DNA of 64,000 nt from Cecembia rubra (GTDB lineage: Bacteria; Bacteroidota; Bacteroidia; Cytophagales; Cyclobacteriaceae): positions 744,001-808,000 of the forward strand of contig NZ_PYGF01000001.1 of the NCBI RefSeq assembly GCF_003014575.1, given 5' to 3'. The notes under the pieces were generated by a model. That model made no database searches. It saw only the letters and a list, made by a program, of their open reading frames with translations, and was not told the origin of the DNA. How positions within the stretch are numbered: position 1 is the stretch's first letter; each line of letters opens with the position of its first letter. This document shows, one piece after another, positions 55,102-63,690 of this stretch. The position numbers and the translations under genes were made by a program.

Positions 55102-55248
55102 TCACCAATCCAGTATAGTTCCAGGAGCAAGAATTTTGACCCTCTTTCCTGATGACAGACCAGCATGGCTAAATCCAACCTTGACGAAAACCATTTTTGC
55201 CTTTTCCCCTTTGTCTTGGTACTTAATTACCTTCTTGTAACTGATCCC
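55102..55248 (-). pseudogene. Possible remnant of a gene C-terminus
   Basis: A leftward frame of about 48 codons has protein-like content (VIKYQDKGEKAKMVFVKVGF, SHAGLSSGKRVKILAPGT) and ends in TGA. An in-frame stop lies just upstream, and there is no good start codon apart from an internal ATG. An otherwise ownerless terminator lies about 120 bases downstream in the same direction. This fits a decayed gene end. I do not recognise the family. A rightward 62-codon frame over the same bases looks less natural. Confidence 0.3.
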
Positions 55249-55293
55249 TCACTAAAAAAATCTATGAATTCAGGCTAAATAACAATGCCAAAA

Positions 55294-56157
55294 TTATTTT
55301 AGAAACTCAAGGTAATAAGCCAAGTTTACTTTCTCAAACCTGGAAGCATGCTGGGCTTCCACCCATCCTGATTTGATGGTCTCAAATACAGTAGGTTCGG
55401 TTTGATGAAGTCCATGTAATAAGTCCTCTATTTCCTTTTTAACCCTCTCTTCTATGGTCTTGCTCACCAAAACGGGCCCAAGTGGAATCGCATCTGAAAT
55501 CCAAAGTATATTGATTTCCTCTTTTCTATTTCCGAGGGCATGTAAATCATTGGCACCAAATGCTGCCAGATCGGAGTCACCTGAAAGTATGGACTCCAAT
55601 GCTTTCATATGATTCCCAGAAAAATCAATACTATTAAAGTACTCATTCAAAGGAATAAGATTTTTAGATTCAAGTTGCTTTATGGGAAACATAAATCCGG
55701 AAGTTGATTTTTCATCTACAAAGGAAAATTTCAAGTCCTTTGATTTTTTCATTACTCCTTCCCAATCTGAAATTCCCGATTGCTTGGATGCAGCAATAAC
55801 AGAACGGTAACTTGAGCTAGACCCCGAATCATCAATCAAGGCTCCGGCTATGTCAAAATCCTGGGCTTGTTCCAAATAACCCAAATAGCCGGATGTGCTG
55901 ATAAATACTATATCCACTTCATTTTGAAGCATGGCCTGTATCAGGTCATCAACCGAGGGAAAGGAAACCGTAACAACCTTATACTCTCCATCGAGTTTTT
56001 CCTGTAACAAACTGGATAGGGGCAGAAGATTTTCCATTCTATGGTGTATTCCATAAGTGTAAGTCCCTAAAGTGAGGAATTTTTTTTCTTCCTCTGCAAA
56101 GGAAGCCCTGAAAGTCAGAGATAATAATAAGGCAAGTATTAATGAGAAAATTTTCAT
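55294..56157 (-). CDS. PhnD/SsuA-like periplasmic substrate-binding protein
   Basis: 287 residues from the ATG at 56157, which gives a clean signal peptide (IFSLILALLLSLTFRASFA). The open frame reaches 56235, but the extra 26 residues are rejected. The two-lobed phosphonate/transferrin-type binding fold is recognisable: LTLGTYTYGIHHRMENLLPL at the start, the segment NEVDIVFISTSGYL, and SFVDEKSTSGFMFPI, the usual ligand-loop region. No cognate ABC permease or ATPase is adjacent, so it may serve a sensor or a redox system instead. It lies 103 bp downstream of the hemerythrin gene on the same strand. Confidence 0.83.
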   Translation of the reverse strand: MKIFSLILALLLSLTFRASFAEEEKKFLTLGTYTYGIHHRMENLLPLSSLLQEKLDGEYKVVTVSFPSVDDLIQAMLQNEVDIVFISTSGYLGYLEQAQDFDIAGALIDDSGSSSSYRSVIAASKQSGISDWEGVMKKSKDLKFSFVDEKSTSGFMFPIKQLESKNLIPLNEYFNSIDFSGNHMKALESILSGDSDLAAFGANDLHALGNRKEEINILWISDAIPLGPVLVSKTIEERVKKEIEDLLHGLHQTEPTVFETIKSGWVEAQHASRFEKVNLAYYLEFLK

Positions 56158-56260
56158 ATTGAGGTCTTTATGATGTAGGATATTTTTATAGATCAAGATT
56201 TTCAAATAATAATAGGGAATCCAAAAACTTATCATCAGATACCCATATTACAGGTCTTTG

Positions 56261-56932
56261 TCAGACCAAGGTCTTTTCTTCCAAAGACTTGAGTAATTTA
56301 GAGAATACCAAAGGGTCCATTTCAGAACCTATAACATTCACTAATTGATAAAAAAATGATTTTGGGGCATTGGCTTTAAGTCCTGCCAAAGCCATCATTC
56401 TTTCGGATGGATCTAAAGCAGGAATGATATACTTGAACCATCTCAAAATCTTTTCAGGCGTAAATGAAGAAACAATGCTGTGGTGCTGTTGGATCAATTC
56501 TTCATCACTGTAATTTTCCCAAACCAACTGAAGGACCATCCTCTCCTCAAAAATCATGTGCGACAAATATTTTGAATGAAACTCAGAGAAATCCAAAAAG
56601 TAATCAAAGAAATTCTCAGGAGAATTGCCCACTTCAAGTGCATTGACTTTTTGCTCCAACTCAGCCACCATACCCTCCAAATACTCATGTTCTTCATGGT
56701 TTTCAACAGTGCTTCCAAGGCACCTTCTCTCCAGCTCGGGTAAAATCACATGATCCTCCACATGGGCATGCTGTTCCAAGAGGAAAAAAAGTTCATTGGA
56801 TAACATTTTCAATTTCTTCACTTCTTCAGCTTTGGTTTGATCCAGATTACCAGCCAAAAATGACACTTTGCCAAGTAGGTACCTTAGACCTTTGTGCGGC
56901 AATAAATAGGGATTTAGTCTTAAAATTTGCAT
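56261..56932 (-). CDS. Hemerythrin-domain (HHE) protein
   Basis: 223 residues from the ATG at 56932 (a TTG 14 codons upstream opens the frame). It is all-helical with the His/Glu pattern of a di-iron hemerythrin bundle: EQHAHVEDHVILPELE (about 68-83), NHEEHEYLEG (about 91-100), FHSKYLSHMIFEERMV (about 131-146), and QQHHSIV (about 159-165). Possible roles are O2/NO binding or iron-sulfur repair related (YtfE-like), but the cysteine-bearing N-terminal part of YtfE is not seen. The C-terminal tail (about 170-223) is helical and unassigned. It is divergent from the unknown gene at 57091. Confidence 0.85.
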   Translation of the reverse strand: MQILRLNPYLLPHKGLRYLLGKVSFLAGNLDQTKAEEVKKLKMLSNELFFLLEQHAHVEDHVILPELERRCLGSTVENHEEHEYLEGMVAELEQKVNALEVGNSPENFFDYFLDFSEFHSKYLSHMIFEERMVLQLVWENYSDEELIQQHHSIVSSFTPEKILRWFKYIIPALDPSERMMALAGLKANAPKSFFYQLVNVIGSEMDPLVFSKLLKSLEEKTLV

Positions 56933-57090
56933 AGAACCTTTAATTTTTCTTTCCCTAAGGATGGTGAAAATCAAAGGGAAGTTGCAGGCTGTTTAAAAAC
57001 CACATGATGATGTGGTTTCCTCCCAAATGACCCATCTCGGTGCAACCTAACCACCATGCCAGCCATCTTACAGAAAAACCAACTATAACC

Positions 57091-57810
57091 ATGAATAAAA
57101 TATTGTTATTTCTCCTTGTATTCTGGCTATTTACCTTATTTCAAGGAAATTCCCAGACCCTGTTGCCCCCATTAGAGGAAATGCCGTTATCCAAGAAAGC
57201 TTTTGTATTACTAAAAGACGGCAGCCAAATAAATGGAGAATTACTCAATACCACCTCTGGACGTGGCATCAATAAGGTGGTTATCAGAGATGATTCGGGA
57301 CAAAGGCATGAACTTAAGGCTGATAAAATCTTTGAATTTGGAATATTTTCCAATGATCTTGTAAAAGCCCAATACCTCAACGAAAGTTCTGCTTCCATTA
57401 AAGCACTGTTTAAAACAGATCGAAGTGCAGTCAAATTAAATGACTATGTGGTTTTTAGAAATGCTCAACTGAAAGGTGGAAAAGAATTACTATTGCAGCT
57501 ACTTAATCCTCATTTTGATGATAAAATCCAGGTATATCATTCTGTAAATTCAAGAAAAAGCACTGCATTGAGAAAAGGAACAATTACGGTTACAGGTGAA
57601 ATGCAAAGAGCTTATTTGGTTTCAAAATATGGAGCTCAGATTTCCAAGGTTAAAAAAGAAAACTATAAAAAGGCCTTTGAAAATTTATTTGAAGACTGTC
57701 CTAATTTAATAGAAATCAGAAAACCAAAATTCCAAGACCTCGGAAAGCATATCTTTTATTACACAAATGACTGTAAAACCATTGCTGACAAATATTTTTT
57801 GGAGGAGTAA
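57091..57810 (+). CDS. Exported protein of unknown function
   Basis: 239 residues from the ATG at 57091; a GTG 17 codons earlier is rejected because the signal peptide starts here (MNKILLFLLVFWLFTLFQGNSQ). The middle is beta-rich (LKDGSQINGELLNTTSGRG, KVVIRDDSGQRHEL), and the C-terminus carries two Cys (EDCPNL, TNDCKT) in an otherwise Cys-free mature protein. I do not recognise a domain. Its stop is one base before the ATG of the ApbE gene and a GGAGG lies within its last codons, so the two are tightly coupled. It could be a flavinylation substrate or partner, but no clear flavin-acceptor motif was seen. Confidence 0.7.
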   Translation: MNKILLFLLVFWLFTLFQGNSQTLLPPLEEMPLSKKAFVLLKDGSQINGELLNTTSGRGINKVVIRDDSGQRHELKADKIFEFGIFSNDLVKAQYLNESSASIKALFKTDRSAVKLNDYVVFRNAQLKGGKELLLQLLNPHFDDKIQVYHSVNSRKSTALRKGTITVTGEMQRAYLVSKYGAQISKVKKENYKKAFENLFEDCPNLIEIRKPKFQDLGKHIFYYTNDCKTIADKYFLEE

Positions 57811-57811
57811 G

Positions 57812-58828
57812 ATGAGAACAGTATCAGTGAAAAATCTCACCTGGGGTACTTTATTAATTCTTACAGCCCTAGTTGTTTGGTTACATTTTTTTAAGGATAA
57901 ATCACCCAATGTTTTTATTGAAGGAAAAGCATTGGGTGTTTTCTATTCCATTTCTTTTGAAGGAGATCCACAGTTGGAAAAATCAATTGATTCTCTGATC
58001 CATGAAATTGATCTAGCGGTAAACCTTCAACTCCCCAATTCTGAAATTTCAAGGTTCAACCGTTTTGGAAGCATAGAAAATACATCAAGTCATTTGTCGA
58101 CCCTCCTTGAATTATCAAATTTTTTCCATTTTTTATCAGGTGGGGCAGTGAGCCATACTATGTTGCCTTTAATTAAAGAATGGGGCCGGGAATTCTCCAA
58201 TCAAAGACAGATGACCAATGAAAAAGTTGAAGAATTGGTAAGGTTATGTGACATAAGAAATGTGGAAATAGGAACTAATATGATCAAGTCCAATCAGCCG
58301 GGCATTATGCTTGATTTAAATTACCTGGATAAAGGATATCTTATTGATCAGCTTTCCGATTTCCTAATGAAAAACAATGTAAAAAACTTTCATATCGAAT
58401 TCGGATTGGATGGAGTCACTTATGGCTTAGGCAAAAGAAAAAACAGTTTGAACTTTTTAAATAACCTACCTCCGGAATTCATGAAGAAATATTCAAAAAA
58501 ACTAAATCACAGTTTTAACAATACAGCTTATTCAAGCTCAGGAAACCTAAACAAGTTCTATGTTGATGCCAAAGGGAATAAACATTCCCACCTGATTGAT
58601 TTAAGGACTGGTTTCCCCATCTCCAATGGGATTCTGGCGACACATATTACTTCTTCCCGTTGCGTCAAAGCCGATGCTTTTGCCACAATCTGCATGATCT
58701 TGGACTTGGAGGATTCCATTCATCTGATCAACAATGATCCTGACCTGGAAGGTTTGATAGTCTATAATCTGAACGGAAATCTAGAAATTTGGAATTCTTC
58801 TGGTTTCAAAAATCCAAAAGAAAAATAG
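57812..58828 (+). CDS. ApbE-family FAD:protein FMN transferase
   Basis: 338 residues from the ATG at 57812, preceded by an unusually good GGAGG leader. The frame is open back to 57767, but that overlaps the previous gene. There is one N-terminal anchor (TLLILTALVVWLHFF) and then the ApbE fold: GKALGVFYSISFEGD, the core DLNYLDKGYLIDQL (for the usual DLGGIAKGYAVD), YSSSGNLNKFYVD, HLIDLRTGFPISN (Leu for the usual Pro in IDPRTG) and the metal-binding ADAFATICMIL. ApbE attaches FMN to Thr of periplasmic or membrane redox proteins. The small substitutions suggest a divergent member rather than a dead one. Confidence 0.87.
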   Translation: MRTVSVKNLTWGTLLILTALVVWLHFFKDKSPNVFIEGKALGVFYSISFEGDPQLEKSIDSLIHEIDLAVNLQLPNSEISRFNRFGSIENTSSHLSTLLELSNFFHFLSGGAVSHTMLPLIKEWGREFSNQRQMTNEKVEELVRLCDIRNVEIGTNMIKSNQPGIMLDLNYLDKGYLIDQLSDFLMKNNVKNFHIEFGLDGVTYGLGKRKNSLNFLNNLPPEFMKKYSKKLNHSFNNTAYSSSGNLNKFYVDAKGNKHSHLIDLRTGFPISNGILATHITSSRCVKADAFATICMILDLEDSIHLINNDPDLEGLIVYNLNGNLEIWNSSGFKNPKEK

Positions 58829-59057
58829 ATCTAATCCTTGACCCAAATAAATGTACTTCAACTAACTCGAAATCCACTACTTTTCACTGGAGCTGGTTTT
58901 TTTTATCTATTTGAAGTCAAGAATCAAAAGCCTTAAGCAACTATTTGATCATCACACAAAAATGTGATTTTTAGCCTGTTGGAAAATTAGTTGACAACCC
59001 GGAAGGAATTAGATCCATCTACAATGAAAATAAAAAACTAACACAATATCAGAAATT

Positions 59058-59507
59058 ATGAAAAGCAACAAAATCTTTGAAAGAACTACGAAAGTATATG
59101 TGATCTTTTCTCTTTTGAGTCTTCTTTATGTAAGTATCATGGCCCTATTTTCTCCCCAACAGGTCATGGATATGGTGCAGGTTAACCTGAACAATACTGA
59201 TGCCATAAGTTCTATCCGTGGAGTGTATGGAGGTGTTGGTATTTCAATTTCTTCCATGCTAATTTTCCTGCTATTCAAAAAACATGAATGGGCTTTTGGT
59301 TTTTTGGTGATGTTTTGGGGAAGCTATGCCATAAGTAGGGTTCTGACAATACTTTTGGAAGGCAATTTGGGTGATTTTGGATCAAATTGGTTGATGATAG
59401 AGAGTTTCCTCTTCATTGTTGGTGCAGGAATCTTATTGGCTAAAAACATCTTTACTAAAACCGATGAACTGATCTACACCATGATAGACCAGAATAGGCT
59501 GTCTTGA
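59058..59507 (+). CDS. Four-helix membrane protein, DUF4345-like
   Basis: 149 residues with four hydrophobic helices (about 13-31, 58-72, 77-95, 110-130). The segment SIRGVYGGVGISISSML between helix 1 and helix 2 is the characteristic part of DUF4345 proteins. No function is established for the family. It stands alone between ApbE and the convergent serine hydrolase; 200-odd AT-rich bases on each side hold nothing I recognise. Confidence 0.75.
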   Translation: MKSNKIFERTTKVYVIFSLLSLLYVSIMALFSPQQVMDMVQVNLNNTDAISSIRGVYGGVGISISSMLIFLLFKKHEWAFGFLVMFWGSYAISRVLTILLEGNLGDFGSNWLMIESFLFIVGAGILLAKNIFTKTDELIYTMIDQNRLS

Positions 59508-59704
59508 AACTGTAAATAATAGGTCAATTAATAGATTTCTAACCTAAATAAGAGGATAAAAACCGGCTAAGTTAATTCAAATCAATTCCAGTCTCCAAAA
59601 CAGCATGGATGAGATAGTAAACTTGGCGGTTTTTTTCATTAAAGCTGTTAAGTGCAAATCAGGGCTGAATCTTTGAATATTGACATTTTTTACTTTCTTA
59701 AATT

Positions 59705-60883
59705 TCAGTCTGAAGAAAGTAAAATACTATAGATCTCTTCCAAAATCTTCTCCGCTTCGACATGAATAGGGCTTTCGGTTACAGTACCTAAATTGATGGC
59801 CAAAAATATATAAAGTTGTTTGTCAGGAAAAAAATACAACTGGCTACCTGAACCAAGTCCCCCACCACTATGCCCCAAAGCCGGTATTCCTGAAAATTTG
59901 GTAAAAGAAATACCCAAACCATAAGCAGGTAGTCCTTTGCTATTGAAAACCGGTTCCTTCATCATTTCCAAAGTTTTGGAATTGATCAGTTTCCCTTCCA
60001 TCAAACCTTTCAAAAATAACAATGCCTCTTTTGAGGTGGTTATGATTCCGTCATCTCCAATCATTGAGGCCACATTGCTGTTTTGAAGAACTGAAATATT
60101 TTCTAATTGATTGTTGCTATACCTGTCCCAATAACTTTGTACTAATCTCTGGCCAAAATCATTTCCTTGACGGATCCGGTAATGGGTATCAAGCAAACCT
60201 AGTGGTTTGAAAATCTTTTCTTGCATATATGCTTGGTGGTCTCTTGTAATATATTCGGCAATGAGAGCCAAAATCAAATAGTTAGAGTTTCGATAAGAAT
60301 ATTTTGACCCTGGTTCAAAATCAGGTTTTTTCCTTTTGATGTATTTCAGGTATTCCTCAGGTTCAAAAATCCTTTGAGGGTTTTGTAACAAGTTTGTTAC
60401 ATAATTTGGATCATTATTGTATTCAGGAATTCCCGATGTATGATTCAATAACATCCGGATACTCACCTTGCTTGCATTTGGTATCTGCACAGAAAGTGAA
60501 ACAGGTAAATATTCCTCAATTGTTTTGTCCAAATCCAAGCGTCCTTCTTCCCAAAGCTGCAGAATACTAACTGCCATATAGGTTTTGGCAATACTCTGAA
60601 TATAGTGAAGGTGACAACTTTCCATAGGCACTGGCTCCTCGATGGAGGCGTAACCACTGCTCCAAATCTGAAGAATTCCATCCCTATTCAACACCCCAGC
60701 TACAGCCCCCGGTATCTGATTTTGGGTCAACTTGTCCAATGCTTTCTGAACAGCTAAAGCATTTTGGCTATTATCCGAAATAGCGGTCATCTCACAGGAT
60801 TTGACTTCCAAACCTTGAGAAACTAAATTTCCCCAAATAAGAAGGAGGAAAAACATTATTCCGATAAATGTTTTAATTTTCAT
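59705..60883 (-). CDS. Exported serine hydrolase, beta-lactamase class C / DD-peptidase type
   Basis: 392 residues with a signal peptide (IGIMFFLLLIWGNLVSQG). The active-site SxxK is SIAK (97-100), the YxN is YRN (197-199) inside PGSKYSYRNSNY, and the third motif is HSGGG near 347. These are the catalytic parts of the serine beta-lactamase-like fold, which includes esterases and D-aminopeptidases as well as lactamases. Function as a true beta-lactamase is not implied. It starts 7 bases after the preceding OMP-like gene, so the two are one operon. Confidence 0.9.
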   Translation of the reverse strand: MKIKTFIGIMFFLLLIWGNLVSQGLEVKSCEMTAISDNSQNALAVQKALDKLTQNQIPGAVAGVLNRDGILQIWSSGYASIEEPVPMESCHLHYIQSIAKTYMAVSILQLWEEGRLDLDKTIEEYLPVSLSVQIPNASKVSIRMLLNHTSGIPEYNNDPNYVTNLLQNPQRIFEPEEYLKYIKRKKPDFEPGSKYSYRNSNYLILALIAEYITRDHQAYMQEKIFKPLGLLDTHYRIRQGNDFGQRLVQSYWDRYSNNQLENISVLQNSNVASMIGDDGIITTSKEALLFLKGLMEGKLINSKTLEMMKEPVFNSKGLPAYGLGISFTKFSGIPALGHSGGGLGSGSQLYFFPDKQLYIFLAINLGTVTESPIHVEAEKILEEIYSILLSSD

Positions 60884-60890
60884 GGTTGGG

Positions 60891-61511
60891 TCAGTTTTTG
60901 TGGCTTGGGCTATATGAAGGATAAATACGAAGCCCAGTCTGGATCAAGGTCTGAGGTACGATGGGTAGGGTCTTGTTGTATTTTGAAAGAAGAAGCATTT
61001 GGTAACCTGCAAATGGTGAAATGAACAGATCTGATGCATAATTATAATACCCTGTACCAATACCAATAGGCAATGCCAACATACCTTTTCTTTGTTGATC
61101 AGATTTTACCCATTGACTACCCTTTTGCTCCCAAGGTGAAGATGGATGCTTGGAGAGCATATAGCCCATTCCAAACTTAATTTCCGTAAAAAATCCATTA
61201 CTGATCATCGGTCGCCATGCGGCTTGAGAAGTAAACAAAAGTCCATTTCCAATTCCTTTGTTTTTGACCCAAACCACATCAAATTGTTGCACCCAATTCC
61301 GTTCACCATTTAGACTTACTTCTGTTCCAATCCCAAATCCCACATTTTTGAAGTTTGATTTTATATCCTTGAAAGGCATTGAAAGAGAATGAAACTGCAT
61401 GCTGAGTACAATTGGGAAATTTCGATATTCCCTATCCTGTTGGGACTGGCCATAGGTAAGCCGACAAGTTAATCCGAGGAGTAAAAAGAAGATAACTTTG
61501 GCCGATTTCAT
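60891..61511 (-). CDS. Predicted outer-membrane beta-barrel protein, unknown function
   Basis: 206 residues from the ATG at 61511, with signal peptide VIFFLLLGLTCRLTYGQ. Alternating aromatic/glycine strands (VGFGIGTEVSL, FFTEIKFGMGYML, LALPIGIGTGYYN) and a predicted strand at the C-terminus (QTGLRIYPSY) suggest a small barrel. No family is recognised. It is cotranscribed with the serine hydrolase and lies 98 bp downstream of the LytTR regulator gene. Confidence 0.65.
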   Translation of the reverse strand: MKSAKVIFFLLLGLTCRLTYGQSQQDREYRNFPIVLSMQFHSLSMPFKDIKSNFKNVGFGIGTEVSLNGERNWVQQFDVVWVKNKGIGNGLLFTSQAAWRPMISNGFFTEIKFGMGYMLSKHPSSPWEQKGSQWVKSDQQRKGMLALPIGIGTGYYNYASDLFISPFAGYQMLLLSKYNKTLPIVPQTLIQTGLRIYPSYSPSHKN

Positions 61512-61609
61512 AGTCAAGAATTTTATCCAAAACTAAGTAGGGATATTGGGAGAAAAGTACATTTCAATTAATAGATCCGGTGAATTGTATGTAAATTACC
61601 TTCGAAATG

Positions 61610-62437
61610 TCAGTTCTTGGGCATAAACCAGGTACGAAATGCGGGAGCTTTTGTACGGCTTATTGTCAGGTCGGGCAATGAACTGAACTCTCCTTCAAGT
61701 TGAACCTCCAATTTCCCATTTTCAATCCTTTTGAAACCCTTTACTAATTGTCTGTGCACCAAAATCTGTCTATTGATTCTGAAAAAATCTAATTCGGGAA
61801 GCATTTTTTCAATTTTGTCCAAGGAAGAATCAAGGTAATACTTATTGTTCGAAAAGTCTGTCAATTGGACATAATCACCATCAACTTTAATGTAAAAAAT
61901 CTCCGGAAATTTGACCAAGAGGTTTTTATTACCCGTTTTAACATTTAACCCAGTTCCCTTGGGGTTAAATTGATCTGAGTTTTGAATGCTCGCTTGCCAT
62001 TCATGAAAAAAATACATCCCTATATAGTAACCATTGATTACAAGAAACCACACCGCTATGATCAATAGGTCCTTGGTATAGAAATCAATTGGGGCAAACT
62101 CCCCTTTTATTAAAATGCTGAGGATTTCTGTAGTGGATGCAATGAAAAAAAGTCCCGCAAAGGTCGTCAATAAAAGCTGAATAGAGATTCTTTTGATTGG
62201 GTCAGCAGAATAAGGGATTTTTTTATCTAAAGTTAAAATCAACCACCTGACAATCCACCAAGCCAAATAGCCTTGTACCAAGTCAATTAGAAAACGGTTG
62301 ATGAAAAAGCTGTTGAAGGAAATATTAGCATAAGTCAAATGGAAGTTAATGGCATTTATTATGGGGATAGCAAACAAAAAAACCAAAATATCTGGATGAT
62401 AGCGGTATTCTTTGTCTTTAGAATTGATTTTTTCCAT
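61610..62437 (-). CDS. Membrane-bound LytTR-domain transcription regulator
   Basis: 275 residues. The N-terminal half has four hydrophobic helices (about 14-32, 46-68, 90-112, 124-145). A short linker leads to a LytTR DNA-binding domain at about 175-272, with the typical strands IFYIKVDGDYVQL, KYYLDSSLDKIEKML and the FFRINRQILVH element. No receiver domain is present, so it is a one-component, membrane-tethered regulator, a common Bacteroidota type. It probably controls the adjacent leftward genes (barrel protein and serine hydrolase), which is inferred from position only. Confidence 0.88.
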   Translation of the reverse strand: MEKINSKDKEYRYHPDILVFLFAIPIINAINFHLTYANISFNSFFINRFLIDLVQGYLAWWIVRWLILTLDKKIPYSADPIKRISIQLLLTTFAGLFFIASTTEILSILIKGEFAPIDFYTKDLLIIAVWFLVINGYYIGMYFFHEWQASIQNSDQFNPKGTGLNVKTGNKNLLVKFPEIFYIKVDGDYVQLTDFSNNKYYLDSSLDKIEKMLPELDFFRINRQILVHRQLVKGFKRIENGKLEVQLEGEFSSLPDLTISRTKAPAFRTWFMPKN

Positions 62438-62636
62438 TTTAATCCTTCAATGAATATGATCACCGTAATTTAAGCCATAAAACAGCTAAACAAAAGTACT
62501 GAAAAGGAGAATCGAAATTCTGGAAGGTGAAGGCCTCAGCGACTATTTAGGTAAAAACAATGCCTTTATCTTGGAAGAATAGATCGAATCTTATTCAAAA
62601 ATTTCCAAAACCAAAAAGGACAGTTGACAATAAGCC

Positions 62637-62663
62637 AAAAAAAGGAGCCGGGCTCCTTTTTTT
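62637..62663 (-). terminator. Intrinsic terminator of the SH3-domain gene
   Basis: A-run plus GGAGCC pairs with GGCTCC plus T-run, starting 3 bases past the stop at 62666. Leftward it ends in seven T. Confidence 0.85.
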
Positions 62664-62665
62664 GT

Positions 62666-63475
62666 TTATTTTATAATATATCTTACTGAAACACTGCCAT
62701 CTAAGAAACTACCTCTCCAATGGTTGAAATAAAAATAGGGAATCAAATCCAAGCTGATCGTAAGCGGGATTTCTTTAAACTGGTATTCCAGTCCTCCAAT
62801 TCCAAGTAAACCTACTGCAGTAAAGTTTCTGTTGTAATAATATGAATCGCATCTTGGATCCCATGGGTCCCTGCACCTCCCTCTTCTCGGGTGATAGTAA
62901 TAATAATATCCGTCATAAAACCCTAGCCTAGCCCCTAATCCGTAAACCCAAGAGAGCTCAGAAACACCAAAGGCTCCTGGTTTATGCCATTGGTACATTC
63001 CGGAAAGAGAAATACCATGCCATCTGGATCCTAATACCAGTTCTATGGCCCCATTTGGATTTGTAAAATGTTTAAATGATATGCCGGAAGTAAATCCACC
63101 TCTTAAACCCAATGCAGTGGTATATCCAGAACCGCCATAAGACCTGCTTCCACTTCTGGATTGGGAACTGGAATTTCTATTTGCTGAAGACCTTTGTGTG
63201 TTACTGCTTGACTTGGTTTGATTTTCAGACAATAGGGATGAACTGACATAACCTGTATTACCATTGTAACGAACTTTTGTCCAGGAACCTTCCTTACCGA
63301 CAACAATTACTTGCCCATTCTGTGGGATAGTTGCAATTACTGTATTATTGGTTCCTGGACCACTTCTAAGATTTGCGCCCACACTGGAACTCACATAAAG
63401 TGTTTGGGCATTGACCTCATTGGAAATAATGAAAATCACCAATGATAAAATCAATAAACTGTAGAATTTTTTCAT
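62666..63475 (-). CDS. Exported bacterial SH3-domain protein
   Basis: 269 residues: signal peptide (to about 23, ISNEVNA) and a bacterial SH3 domain (about 26-84, LYVSSSVGANLRSGPGTNNT...WTKVRYNGNTGYVSSSLL). A Ser/Arg/Asn-rich linker (about 90-115) leads to a beta-rich C-terminal domain with Tyr-rich turns (YDGYYYYYHPRRGR) that looks like a small outer-membrane or surface barrel (LEYQFKEIPLTISLDL, VSVRYIIK). SH3b domains often bind cell wall. The combination suggests an envelope-linked protein. Confidence 0.82.
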   Translation of the reverse strand: MKKFYSLLILSLVIFIISNEVNAQTLYVSSSVGANLRSGPGTNNTVIATIPQNGQVIVVGKEGSWTKVRYNGNTGYVSSSLLSENQTKSSSNTQRSSANRNSSSQSRSGSRSYGGSGYTTALGLRGGFTSGISFKHFTNPNGAIELVLGSRWHGISLSGMYQWHKPGAFGVSELSWVYGLGARLGFYDGYYYYYHPRRGRCRDPWDPRCDSYYYNRNFTAVGLLGIGGLEYQFKEIPLTISLDLIPYFYFNHWRGSFLDGSVSVRYIIK

Positions 63476-63690
63476 AGTCGTAACATATTAAGCAATTACC
63501 CAATTATGGGTAAGCATAAAGAATAAAATAGATGTGTATAGAATTAAAGGCGTAAAGAAATCAATAAATCTGAAAGTCGATCAGCAATTTTCCTGCCATA
63601 AATTCAAGTGGAATGTAAAAATGAAATGCTTAAATATCTGTCCAAATCAATCGTTCTATACTTTCTCAAAGAAATCTTCTCAAGAAAATC

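Larger units (their letters stand above)
54754..55293. other. 540-bp stretch with terminator and possible gene remnant
   Basis: Apart from the hairpin at 54953-54981 and the short leftward frame at 55102-55248, I see only tiny frames (for example 35 codons from the ATG at 54768) with no protein-like support. Confidence 0.4.

Noticed and set aside
55052-55240. 62-codon rightward frame
   Set aside because: Pro/Leu/Ser-rich content looks like the antisense of the leftward fragment. No leader or terminator of its own.
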